A DNA stretch of 6,128 nucleotides from Deltaproteobacteria bacterium. Its GTDB lineage: Bacteria > Desulfobacterota > Deferrimicrobia > Deferrimicrobiales > Deferrimicrobiaceae. The notes below the pieces were generated by a model. That model had not been told where the DNA came from. It did no database searches and saw nothing but the letters and a program-made list of their open reading frames with translations. Positions within the stretch are counted from its first letter, which is position 1; each line of letters starts with the position of its first letter. Position numbers and translations under genes: made by a program. The stretch covers positions 1 to 6,128 of the forward strand of contig DOTC01000121.1 of the NCBI GenBank assembly GCA_003513855.1, written 5' to 3'. Of this stretch, positions 1 to 6,128 are shown one piece after another.

Positions 1-1267
1 AGACGAGAAGAAGCGTCGCAACCGGCATGACCGGAGGGAGGAAGACCTGGCGGTGGACCAGAAGCCAGTAGGATCCAAGACAGATGCCTGCGATGGACGG
101 GAGGACCGCCGCCAGTCCCCAGATGGCCCGTTCCCGGGCAAGAAGCAGCGTCAGCAGGAATCCGGGGATGAGGACGAGGAGGATCTGGAGACCCCGCGCC
201 CATCGTGGCACGGCGATCGGGTCTCCCGATAGAAGGTTGTCGATGATCGTGGCATGGATCTCGACCCCCGGCTGGGAGGATTCCAGCGGTGTGGTGCGTA
301 TCTCCTTGAGCCCGGCTGCGGTGGCTCCGAGCATGACCATCTTCCCCTCCAGCAGGGACGGATCTGCCGTCCCCTCCAGGACAGCCGCGGCGGAGACGTG
401 GGGGATGACCTGTCGGCGGCCGCGGTAGTTCACCAGGAGATTGCCGCGGCGGTCGAGGGGGATTCTCCTTCCCCCCAGACGCAGCGCTTCGACCCCTTCC
501 GGCCCTGTCTCCAGGACGGCATCGCCGCCGCGTGTGTGCAGAGTGACGGCGAGGGCGAGACTGGGATAGAGGAGACCCCGGTGGCGGATCACGAGGGGAA
601 TGCGACGCAACACCCCGTCAGGGTCGGGGGTGACGTTGAAAAAACCGGAGGAGCCTGCCGCCCTGGAAAGAGCAGGCATGTTGCACACGACGCCGGGGGC
701 GTCGAACAGATCCGCGGTGACTCCTGTTCCGCCTCTCGCGTGGACTGCCGCACGCAACGGGTGCAGGACGCACGACTCTCCGCGCACCGAGTCGAAGTCG
801 AACTGGTAGCCGAGGACGAATGGGCCGGCGGCGAGGGTCTCCGCCAGTGCGCGATCGGTGTCCAATGCTTCGGGGGGGATCTCCCTCAGGTCGATCCCCA
901 CCCCGAGGTCGCGGCGGATCTCCCCGGAGAGCACTCCCAGCGACGTCCGGTCGGGTTCGGCAAAGACCATGTCGAGACCGATCGACGTGGCACCACCCTC
1001 CAGGATCTTCTCCAGAAGGCGGGCAACCCGGTAGCGCGGCCACGGCCACTGTCCCAGGCGCTCGAGGCTCGCCTCGTCGATGTCCACCACCGTCACGGAG
1101 CCGGTTATCGGGTGGTGGGGAGCGGAACGCAGGAAGGAATCGTACACCTTCCCGTCCAGGAAGACGGCAAGGGAAGGGGGCCATACGCACATCGCCCCCA
1201 CGAGCAGAGTGAGGATGACGCCGGACAGGAGAGTGGGGAGAACAGGCGGCCGGGGCGTGACTCGCAC
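1..1267 (-). CDS. CHASE2-domain membrane sensor protein, C-terminus cut by window edge (possibly an adenylate/guanylate cyclase)
   Basis: I translated this frame by hand. It is open from a GTG at 1267-1265 to the left edge, giving 422 residues with no stop. Residues about 9-28 form an N-terminal membrane segment. Residues about 38-340 match the extracytoplasmic CHASE2 sensor domain: VVDIDEASLERLGQWPWPR at 60-78, IGLDMVFAEPD at 96-106, GFFNVTPDPDGVLRRIPL at 208-225 and YPSLALA at 234-240. Two hydrophobic helices follow (about 360-377 and 381-404), and a third begins at 410. CHASE2 proteins typically have three such helices before a cytoplasmic output domain (nucleotide cyclase, histidine kinase or diguanylate cyclase); here that domain is outside the window. 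The GTG is the first usable start after an in-frame TGA at 1282-1280. It lies 1 base after the OmpA stop, with a GGAGG at 1287-1283 rather far upstream, so translation is probably coupled. The family is secure; the ligand is unknown and a cyclase output is a guess. Confidence 0.9.
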   Translation of the reverse strand, partial: MRVTPRPPVLPTLLSGVILTLLVGAMCVWPPSLAVFLDGKVYDSFLRSAPHHPITGSVTVVDIDEASLERLGQWPWPRYRVARLLEKILEGGATSIGLDMVFAEPDRTSLGVLSGEIRRDLGVGIDLREIPPEALDTDRALAETLAAGPFVLGYQFDFDSVRGESCVLHPLRAAVHARGGTGVTADLFDAPGVVCNMPALSRAAGSSGFFNVTPDPDGVLRRIPLVIRHRGLLYPSLALAVTLHTRGGDAVLETGPEGVEALRLGGRRIPLDRRGNLLVNYRGRRQVIPHVSAAAVLEGTADPSLLEGKMVMLGATAAGLKEIRTTPLESSQPGVEIHATIIDNLLSGDPIAVPRWARGLQILLVLIPGFLLTLLLARERAIWGLAAVLPSIAGICLGSYWLLVHRQVFLPPVMPVATLLLV

Positions 1268-1268
1268 C

Positions 1269-1925
1269 TTATCGCACCGTCACCTCCACGCGGCGGTTCC
1301 GCGGCTCGGGAACCTGGTCGCCGGTGGGAACGAGAAGGTTGTCCTCCCCGTGGTATGTGATCTCGAGGGACGCAAGATCCACCCCTTTTGCGCTCAATAG
1401 GGCTGCTACCGCCCGGGCGCGCTTGAGGGAGAGGCGATTGTTGTACCGTTTGGTGCCCATGGTGTCGGTATGTCCCACGACACTGACATCCGCCGGGGCG
1501 TGTTCCCTGATGGTCCGCACCACCTCTTCGAGATGCGCCAGCGACTCCTTCGTGAGTTGGGTGGTGTCGTGCTCGAAGTACAGGATGAATTGCGCGGGAG
1601 GCTTGGGAAGGGCCGCCAGCGCGGGGCCGACCAGGGAGTCCACTTCCTTCCGGGGCATGATGAAGGGTTCGGGCGGGGTTTCTCCGGACGTCACGGTTAC
1701 GGCCTGTCGGGGTTCCGAGAGGATCCGGTCGCCCCCCGTCCCCGACACGATGATGGCGCCGGTTTTCCCCTGGTCGTCGGGAAGGAGAATAATCGTATCC
1801 GAGGACTGTGCTGTTGGCGGCGGGGAGGGCATCGTGGCGCACGCGGTGGCCAGCAGGAAGAGGGCAACGCAGACCGTAAAGGGCGCTACCCCCTTCGGGA
1901 CAAAAACTTTGCGCCGCCTACTCAT
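1269..1925 (-). CDS. OmpA-family peptidoglycan-binding lipoprotein
   Basis: The product has 218 residues. A basic start (MSRRRK) and hydrophobic stretch (about 13-28) end in LLATAC, a plausible lipobox with Cys29 as the lipidated residue; the Ala at -3 is less usual than Leu. The following residue is Ala, not Asp, which fits outer-membrane sorting. Residues about 30-110 are a Pro/Ser/Thr-rich linker. The C-terminal OmpA domain (about 112-218) begins with FILYFEHDTTQLT and carries the family motif GHTDTMGTKRYNNRLSLKRARAV. Asp154 and Arg169 match the residues that contact diaminopimelate of peptidoglycan in OmpA. It ends with the typical NRRVEVTV. Expected role: tethering outer membrane to cell wall, or reporting on that interface. 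The start ATG overlaps the end of the FecR-domain gene by 8 bases, with AGAAGG just upstream. A Pal/YiaD-type structural role independent of its neighbours is possible. Confidence 0.92.
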   Translation of the reverse strand: MSRRRKVFVPKGVAPFTVCVALFLLATACATMPSPPPTAQSSDTIILLPDDQGKTGAIIVSGTGGDRILSEPRQAVTVTSGETPPEPFIMPRKEVDSLVGPALAALPKPPAQFILYFEHDTTQLTKESLAHLEEVVRTIREHAPADVSVVGHTDTMGTKRYNNRLSLKRARAVAALLSAKGVDLASLEITYHGEDNLLVPTGDQVPEPRNRRVEVTVR

Positions 1926-2397
1926 GCACCTTCTTATCGGAAAAAGGGTTCCCGACCTTCACCGCGAACCGGGTCCCCCGGATGCCGATGGTGGCCACCG
2001 GCGTCTCGAAGCGGGCGGATCCGGGTGCCGATTTTCCGATGAGCCCCGAGATGTAGGCCATGGTCCCCCTGGTGATGCGGACCAGCAGGCCGAGCTTCCC
2101 CTCGGCCGGGGAGAAGAGGAATTCCTGGATGATGAGGTTGGTCTCCGGCCCGATGGAGAGAGTGGAGTTGTCCCGGAGGATGACCCCCATCGATCCGTCG
2201 GCACCGGTGGCCAGTGTGTCGGCCGCGAGGAGCTTCGTCCCCACGGCGGCCGGGAGGATCTGCCCCCCGCGACTGATGGTGGCCGTGCCGGCGGAGGTCT
2301 TCACGACGCCGATGGCCTGCTCGGCGGCGGCGGGCATGTACCACGTGATCATGGACAATGTCACAAGGAGGATTACGACGGGCTGTGCCGGCCTCAT
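1918..2397 (-). CDS. Secreted single-domain FecR protein
   Basis: The product has 159 residues. An N-terminal hydrophobic signal peptide (about 6-20) ends at a likely signal peptidase I site after AAA (residues 23-25). The rest is one FecR domain (about 30-148): repeated beta-strand pattern, LLAADTLATGADGSMGVIL at 57-74, LSIGPETNLII at 80-90, and the closing TPVATIGIRGTRFAV at 132-146. Unlike the FecR of iron-citrate signalling, it lacks the cytoplasmic anti-sigma segment and has no second membrane helix, so it should be a free periplasmic or exported protein. Its biochemical role is unknown. In this architecture it may be a ligand- or partner-binding module for the OmpA lipoprotein and CHASE2 sensor encoded downstream. 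ATG 2397 is chosen because it gives a complete signal peptide. The ribosome site is only fair (GGGGA at 2407-2403); internal Met16 and Met21 would destroy the signal. Confidence 0.9.
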   Translation of the reverse strand: MRPAQPVVILLVTLSMITWYMPAAAEQAIGVVKTSAGTATISRGGQILPAAVGTKLLAADTLATGADGSMGVILRDNSTLSIGPETNLIIQEFLFSPAEGKLGLLVRITRGTMAYISGLIGKSAPGSARFETPVATIGIRGTRFAVKVGNPFSDKKVHE

Positions 2398-2493
2398 GGC
2401 CTTCCCCGGACGAGGGATCGAGGTTCCGATGCTCCTTTCTTATGCCTTCCCCCCCCGGTGGTTGTCAAGGGTTCGGGGCCCACCCTCCGAAGG
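2398..2493 (-). other. Intergenic junction between ilvN and the FecR-domain gene
   Basis: This 96-base gap separates two same-strand gene groups. It holds the promoter candidate above and an AAAGGAG (2438-2432) that looks like a strong ribosome site but has no ATG, GTG or TTG at usable distance. A small GC-rich inverted repeat near 2470-2486 (GGGT paired with ACCC around GGGCCC) is not followed by a T run in the direction of transcription. I therefore see no intrinsic terminator for the ilv operon, and read-through into the second unit is possible. Confidence 0.6.
2439..2468 (-). promoter_or_regulatory. Candidate sigma70 promoter of the FecR-OmpA-CHASE2 unit with a poly-G spacer
   Basis: Reading the minus strand, TTGACA (2468-2463) matches the -35 consensus exactly, and CATAAG (2444-2439) matches four of six bases of the -10 consensus. 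The spacer is 18 bases and contains eight consecutive G (2456-2449). Transcription would start near 2432, about 35 bases before the FecR-domain ATG. The site begins 25 bases after the ilvN stop, where a promoter for a new transcription unit is expected. It was identified by eye only. Confidence 0.5.
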
Positions 2494-3057
2494 TCAACGA
2501 TGGCGCAAGCCGGTTCCCTTCTTGCCGGGAGCTCCGGGCAGGACGATCCGGTCCAGGCCCATGTCCTCCTCTTCCCGGTACATGACGGTGGCCCCCGTAC
2601 GGGCGACCCCCACGATCCCGAACTCCTCGAACATCTTGATGGCGCCGGTGATGTTCTCCTGCTTCCCCGTGATCTCCACGATCATGTGCCCGGCGGCGAC
2701 GTAGATCACCTTCCCTCCGAAGATCTGCGTGGTCGCGGTGACGTGTACACGATCTTGCGGCGAGGCCTTGACTTTCAGGAGGACCAGTTCCCGGTTGATC
2801 ACGTTTGCGTAGGTTACGTCCTCGGTCTTCGGGATCTCCGTGATCTTGTCGATCTGCCGGACGATCTGCTCGATCTTGTTCCCTTCCCCGTGGGAAAACG
2901 AGATCGTCATCCGGCTGATCCCCTCGACGTGGGTGTGCCCCACGGTGATCGTCTCGACGTTATACCGCTTCTTCCGGATGAGGGAGAGCAGTTTGTAGAG
3001 AACGCCCGGCTGGTTGTGGGCGAATGCGAGGATGGTGTTCAGTTTCTTCTTCTTCAT
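2494..3057 (-). CDS. ilvN: Acetolactate synthase small (regulatory) subunit
   Basis: The product has 187 residues. It binds the large subunit, stimulates it and confers feedback inhibition, usually by valine. The N-terminal ACT domain (about 5-78) contains NQPGVLYKLLSLIRKKRYNV (15-34) and TVGHTHVEGISRMTI (38-52). Asn15, Gly18 and Asn33 line up with Asn11, Gly14 and Asn29 of E. coli IlvH, which matter for valine binding, so feedback control is probably retained. The usual Gly before Tyr-Asn is Arg31 here. The C-terminal ALS small-subunit domain (about 84-160) includes RELVLLKVKA and IVGVARTGATVM. Relative to E. coli IlvH (about 163 residues), there is a charged tail of some 25 residues after residue 160. 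The ATG at 3057 overlaps the ilvB stop in an ATGA, indicating coupled translation that helps keep subunits balanced. The frame stays open far upstream inside ilvB, but homology begins at MKKKKLNTIL. The paralogue name ilvH is equally valid. Confidence 0.96.
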   Translation of the reverse strand: MKKKKLNTILAFAHNQPGVLYKLLSLIRKKRYNVETITVGHTHVEGISRMTISFSHGEGNKIEQIVRQIDKITEIPKTEDVTYANVINRELVLLKVKASPQDRVHVTATTQIFGGKVIYVAAGHMIVEITGKQENITGAIKMFEEFGIVGVARTGATVMYREEEDMGLDRIVLPGAPGKKGTGLRHR

Positions 3058-4760
3058 CGGGTGACCCTCATGTCGGAAAACCGGGAGCCCGCGGGGATCA
3101 TCGGAAGGATCATCTCCTCCATGTCCGTCACGACTTCCAGCAGGTAGGCCCCCTTGTGCTTCATTGCGCGCCGCAAGGCCGGCTCGAGCGCCTTTCCATC
3201 TACGACCCTCTCCCCCGAGATCCCGTACGCCTTGGCAAGGGCGATGAAATCGGGGTTCTTCACCGGGGTTCCCACGAACCGGCTGCCGTGGAAGAGATCC
3301 TGCCACTGCCGGACCATCCCCAGGAAGTTGTTGTTCAGCAGAAGGATCTTGATGTCGATATTCTGTTCCATGATGGTCCCAAGCTCCTGGATGTTCATCT
3401 GGAACGAGCCGTCGCCGACGACCACCCACACGCGCTCCCCGGGACGCGCGAACTTCACACCCATCGCCGCCGGGACGGAAAACCCCATCGACCCCAGACC
3501 CCCGGAATTGAACCAGGTGTTGAACCGGTCGAACCGGTAGTACCGCGCCGTGAACATCTGGTGCTGGCCCACGTCTGCGACCACGTTGTCCTTGCCGTCG
3601 GTGAGATCCGACAGCTTCCGGATCACGCCCGCCATCAGCAGATTCCCGCCTTTCCCGAGGCCATTTCCCTGGGTTACGGGATCCAGGCCTTCCCAGTATT
3701 TCCGGTTCTCGGCCGCAAAGGCGAACCACTCTTTGTATGGTTTCGGCTCCACGACCTTCGTCATTTCCACGACGGCGAACTTGAGATCGCTGTAGATCGC
3801 GACGGTCGCCTCGACGTTCTTGTTGATCTCCGACGGGTCGTGCTCCACGTGGATCACGTCCGCGTCCCGTGCGTATTCGTCGAGTTTCCCCGTCACCCGG
3901 TCGTCGAACCGCATTCCCAGGGCAATGATCAGGTCGGCACGTTCGATCGCCCGGTTGGCCTCCACCGTGCCGTGCATTCCCATCATCCCGAGATACTGCG
4001 GATGATCGGCAGGGAGGGCGCTGATCCCGTGAAGGGTGCACGAAAACGGCATCTTCGACCGCTCGAGGAAGCGCCGAACCTCGCTCTGCGCCTCCGCCTG
4101 GATGACGCCGTGCCCGACGAAGACGACGGGTCTTTCCGCAGAGGCCATGAGTTTTCGTACTTGTTCCAGCTGGTCTTTCCGGATTCCCGGAGGCTCCGCG
4201 ACGGGATACCGGATCGTCGTGTCGAACCCCTCGTCGGGAATGACTGCATTCGCGATGTCCTTGGGAAGATCGATATTGACCGGCCCTTTCCGGCCCGTGT
4301 TTGCGAGGTAGAACGCCTCCTTCACCACGCGGGGGATCTCGTACGGGTCGTCCAGGATGTACGACTGTTTCGTGACGGGGACCAGCATGCCGATGATGTC
4401 GCTTTCCTGGAATGCGTCCGTTCCGATGACGGAGGTCGCCACCTGCCCGGTGAGTGCGATGATCGGGATGGAGTCCATGTGGGCGTCCGCGATCCCCGTC
4501 ATCAGGTTGGTGGCGCCGGGTCCGGAGGTGGCGATGCAGACCCCGGGCCTTCCCGTTGCCCGCGCCATCCCCTGGGCCGCGAATGCCGCTGCCTGTTCAT
4601 GGCGTACCATGACGTGCTTGAGCTGTGGAAATTTCGGGAACGCATCGTACACCGGCATGATCGCCCCGCCTGTGTAACCGAACAGGTAGGTCACCCCTTC
4701 CTCCACCAGGGACCGGCACATCAGCTCCGCTCCTGTGATCGTGTTTTTCCGTCTGGCCAT
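3054..4760 (-). CDS. ilvB: Acetolactate synthase large (catalytic) subunit
   Basis: The product has 568 residues, the usual family length. This thiamine diphosphate- and FAD-dependent enzyme condenses two pyruvates to 2-acetolactate, or pyruvate with 2-ketobutyrate to 2-aceto-2-hydroxybutyrate: the first common step to valine, leucine and isoleucine. The N-terminal ThDP domain (about 6-170) carries the catalytic glutamate Glu55 in VRHEQAAAFAAQG and TSGPGATN (78-85). The central FAD-associated domain (about 196-330) carries LGMRFDDRVTG (281-291). The C-terminal ThDP domain (about 395-545) has the cofactor motif GDGSFQ (449-454) ending at Asn477 in LLLNNNFLGMVRQWQ, so it appears active. The normally conserved FGYPGG reads FGYTGG (Thr30). 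ATG 4760 is chosen because GGAGAGGA lies 5 bases upstream. An in-frame ATG at 4775 would add five residues but has its AGGA only 2 bases away. It follows ilvD by 23 bases and overlaps ilvN by 4. Confidence 0.97.
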   Translation of the reverse strand: MARRKNTITGAELMCRSLVEEGVTYLFGYTGGAIMPVYDAFPKFPQLKHVMVRHEQAAAFAAQGMARATGRPGVCIATSGPGATNLMTGIADAHMDSIPIIALTGQVATSVIGTDAFQESDIIGMLVPVTKQSYILDDPYEIPRVVKEAFYLANTGRKGPVNIDLPKDIANAVIPDEGFDTTIRYPVAEPPGIRKDQLEQVRKLMASAERPVVFVGHGVIQAEAQSEVRRFLERSKMPFSCTLHGISALPADHPQYLGMMGMHGTVEANRAIERADLIIALGMRFDDRVTGKLDEYARDADVIHVEHDPSEINKNVEATVAIYSDLKFAVVEMTKVVEPKPYKEWFAFAAENRKYWEGLDPVTQGNGLGKGGNLLMAGVIRKLSDLTDGKDNVVADVGQHQMFTARYYRFDRFNTWFNSGGLGSMGFSVPAAMGVKFARPGERVWVVVGDGSFQMNIQELGTIMEQNIDIKILLLNNNFLGMVRQWQDLFHGSRFVGTPVKNPDFIALAKAYGISGERVVDGKALEPALRRAMKHKGAYLLEVVTDMEEMILPMIPAGSRFSDMRVTR

Positions 4761-4765
4761 CGGTT

Positions 4766-4773
4766 TCCTCTCC
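4766..4773 (-). promoter_or_regulatory. Ribosome binding site deciding the ilvB start
   Basis: GGAGAGGA on the minus strand lies 5 bases before ATG 4760. A second, in-frame ATG (4775-4773) touches this motif and is preceded by AGGA at only 2 bases. The spacing therefore favours the downstream start. Confidence 0.6.
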
Positions 4774-4783
4774 ATTTTCCTTT

Positions 4784-6128
4784 CTAGTTGGTCACCGCGC
4801 CCTTCGACGCGCTTCCGACGAGCTTTGCATATTTTCCCAATACGCCACGATTGTATCTCAATTCCGGGGCTTTCCACCGGGATAGGCGCTCCCCGATTTC
4901 CGTTCCGCCTGCTTCCAGGGAGATCGACCGGTCCCCGGGGTTGATGGTGATCCGGTCGCCTTCGCGAACGACGGCGATCGGCCCTCCCGCCTGCGCCTCG
5001 GGGGCGACGTGCCCGACCATGATCCCGTGCGTGCCCCCCGAGAACCGTCCGTCGGTGACGAGCGCGACGTCCTTCCCGAGTCCCGCTCCCATCAGCGCGG
5101 CGGAAGGGGAGAGCATCTCCCTCATTCCGGGACCGCCTTTCGGGCCTTCATACCGGATCACGATCACGTCTCCCTTACGGATCTTTCCGGAGAGGATCGC
5201 GTCCAGCGCCTCCTCTTCCCGGTCGAAGACACGCGCCGGCCCCGTGTGGTGATCCAGTTCCTTTCCGCTGAGTTTCAGCACCGCCCCTTCCGGCGCGAGG
5301 TTTCCCCGGATGACCGTGATGTGCCGTCCGGCCTGCGAGTAAGGGCGATCGACCGAGTAAAGGATATCCTGGCGGGCGGGCCGCTCCGGGGCATCCGCAA
5401 CGTTTTCCGCAACCGTCTTTCCCGAGACGGTCAGGCAATCCCCGTGGAGCAGTCCTGCGCGCAGAAGCGTCTTCATCACCATCGGGATTCCCCCGATGCG
5501 GTCCAGGTCCGCCATGACGTATCTGCCGAAGGGCTTGAAGTTCCCCAGAAGCGGGACATTCTGTCCGATCCGGTGAAAATCTTCCAGGGAAAGGGGAACT
5601 GCCGTCTCATGGGCAAGCGCGAGGATGTGCAGGATCCCGTTCGTCGACCCGCCGAGCGCCATCATCACGGCGATGGCGTTCTCGAACGCCTCTTGCGTCG
5701 CGATGTCGCGGGCCCGGATCCCCCGGTCCAGAAGCCCCAGAAGAGCCTTCACCGAAGCGATGCAATCCATTCGTTTCTTCATCGAGATCCGGTTTCTCCG
5801 GTCAACCGCCGCGTGGGCAGCGGATCCCGGGACGCTCATCCCCATCGCCTCGATCGCCGAGGCCATCGTGTTGGCAGTGTACATTCCGGCGCACGACCCG
5901 GGTCCCGGAATGGCCGTCGATTCGACCTCGCGCAGCTCTGCGTCACTGACCGTGCCCGCCGCGTGGCCGCCGACTGCCTCGAACACGCTGACGATGTCGC
6001 GGTGACCCGGGCCTGGCTGAATTGTGCCGCCGTAGACGAAGACCGCCGGTCGGTCGAGCCGTGCAATTGCCATGGCGCAGCCAGGCATGTTCTTGTCGCA
6101 GCCCCCGATTGCCACCAGCCCGTCGAAG
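4784..6128 (-). CDS. ilvD: Dihydroxy-acid dehydratase, N-terminus cut by window edge
   Basis: 447 residues plus the stop are visible; about 110 N-terminal residues of a roughly 555-residue enzyme are beyond the right edge. The frame is open to the edge and begins FDGLVAIGGCDKNMPG. A GTG at 6115 lies inside this conserved motif and is not the real start. The enzyme dehydrates 2,3-dihydroxyisovalerate and 2,3-dihydroxy-3-methylvalerate to the keto acids that become valine and isoleucine. Visible residue 10 (Cys of GGCDK) and residue 79 (Cys of GPGSCAGMYTANTM) are two of the three expected [2Fe-2S] ligands; the third would lie in the missing part. Lys12 is the position carbamylated to bind magnesium in this family. 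EGPKGGPGM (327-335) and TDGRFSGGT, with Ser363 as the likely catalytic base, are intact. Paralogues acting on sugar acids exist, but operon context with ilvB-ilvN makes the amino acid role secure. Confidence 0.97.
   Translation of the reverse strand, partial: FDGLVAIGGCDKNMPGCAMAIARLDRPAVFVYGGTIQPGPGHRDIVSVFEAVGGHAAGTVSDAELREVESTAIPGPGSCAGMYTANTMASAIEAMGMSVPGSAAHAAVDRRNRISMKKRMDCIASVKALLGLLDRGIRARDIATQEAFENAIAVMMALGGSTNGILHILALAHETAVPLSLEDFHRIGQNVPLLGNFKPFGRYVMADLDRIGGIPMVMKTLLRAGLLHGDCLTVSGKTVAENVADAPERPARQDILYSVDRPYSQAGRHITVIRGNLAPEGAVLKLSGKELDHHTGPARVFDREEEALDAILSGKIRKGDVIVIRYEGPKGGPGMREMLSPSAALMGAGLGKDVALVTDGRFSGGTHGIMVGHVAPEAQAGGPIAVVREGDRITINPGDRSISLEAGGTEIGERLSRWKAPELRYNRGVLGKYAKLVGSASKGAVTN

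Noticed and set aside
618..1190. Minus-strand open frame of 190 codons
   Set aside because: It is out of frame with the CHASE2 coding frame, which shows clear family motifs across the same bases. The product is an Arg/Pro-rich shadow.
254..1360. Plus-strand open frame of 368 codons
   Set aside because: It lies opposite the CHASE2 and OmpA genes, and its product resembles no family I know and is compositionally skewed (Gly/Arg/Asp-rich). It is a typical high-GC antisense shadow.
2470..2486. Inverted repeat as an intrinsic terminator after ilvN
   Set aside because: The stem is only about four pairs and no T run follows on the transcribed strand.
1324..3147. Plus-strand open frame of 607 codons spanning OmpA, FecR and ilvN
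   Set aside because: It crosses three well-supported minus-strand genes and an intergenic promoter region, with no recognisable domain. Long antisense frames are expected at this GC content.
3058..4041. Upstream extension of the ilvN frame into ilvB, suggesting an N-terminal domain or fusion
   Set aside because: The frame is open by chance. The extension is low-complexity and Arg/Gly-rich, ilvB is real in the other frame, and IlvN homology starts exactly at ATG 3057.
4761..4783. Separate promoter or attenuator between ilvD and ilvB
   Set aside because: The gap is 23 bases and holds only purine-rich ribosome-site sequence, consistent with one operon.
3024..4787. Plus-strand open frame of 587 codons opposite ilvB
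   Set aside because: The minus strand encodes an intact acetolactate synthase with all cofactor motifs. The plus product is His/Asp/Arg-rich with no domain.
6113..6115. GTG as the start of ilvD
   Set aside because: It sits inside the conserved FDGLVAIGGCDK motif, and the frame is open to the window edge, so the gene is truncated by the window rather than short.

Overview
All six genes lie on the minus strand, so transcription runs from the right edge of the window to the left. The DNA is GC-rich and tightly packed; there is no gap without a gene longer than about 100 bases. No RNA genes, insertion sequences, CRISPR arrays, integrase or attachment sites are visible. An ilvD-ilvB-ilvN cluster next to a FecR-domain / OmpA lipoprotein / CHASE2 membrane sensor cluster suggests a high-GC Gram-negative, most likely a deltaproteobacterial (Desulfobacterota or Desulfuromonadota-like) lineage. 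That placement is inferred from gene content and protein style, not proven.

Right part (about 2494-6128): a branched-chain amino acid operon. ilvD (dihydroxy-acid dehydratase) enters from the right edge without its N-terminus. A 23-base gap follows, then ilvB (acetolactate synthase catalytic subunit), then ilvN (regulatory ACT subunit), whose ATG overlaps the ilvB stop in an ATGA. IlvB/IlvN make acetolactate or acetohydroxybutyrate, and IlvD makes the 2-keto acid precursors of valine and isoleucine. The intermediate enzyme, ketol-acid reductoisomerase (IlvC), is not here although it often follows ilvN in related genomes.

Junction (2398-2493): 96 bases with no convincing terminator but a good sigma70-type promoter candidate. 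It has a perfect TTGACA, an 18-base spacer holding a run of eight G, and CATAAG. The G run makes a phase-variable promoter a reasonable hypothesis.

Left part (1-2397): a second, tightly coupled three-gene unit. A secreted single-domain FecR protein overlaps by 8 bases an OmpA-family lipoprotein, which is followed 1 base later by a CHASE2 sensor protein that runs off the left edge. The last gene has an N-terminal membrane segment, a complete extracytoplasmic CHASE2 domain, two further membrane helices and the beginning of a third. Its output domain (commonly an adenylate/guanylate cyclase in this architecture) lies outside the window. Together these look like an envelope-sensing module with one component in the periplasm, one anchored in the outer membrane and bound to peptidoglycan, and one spanning the inner membrane. 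The functional link is inferred from the coupling and localisation signals.
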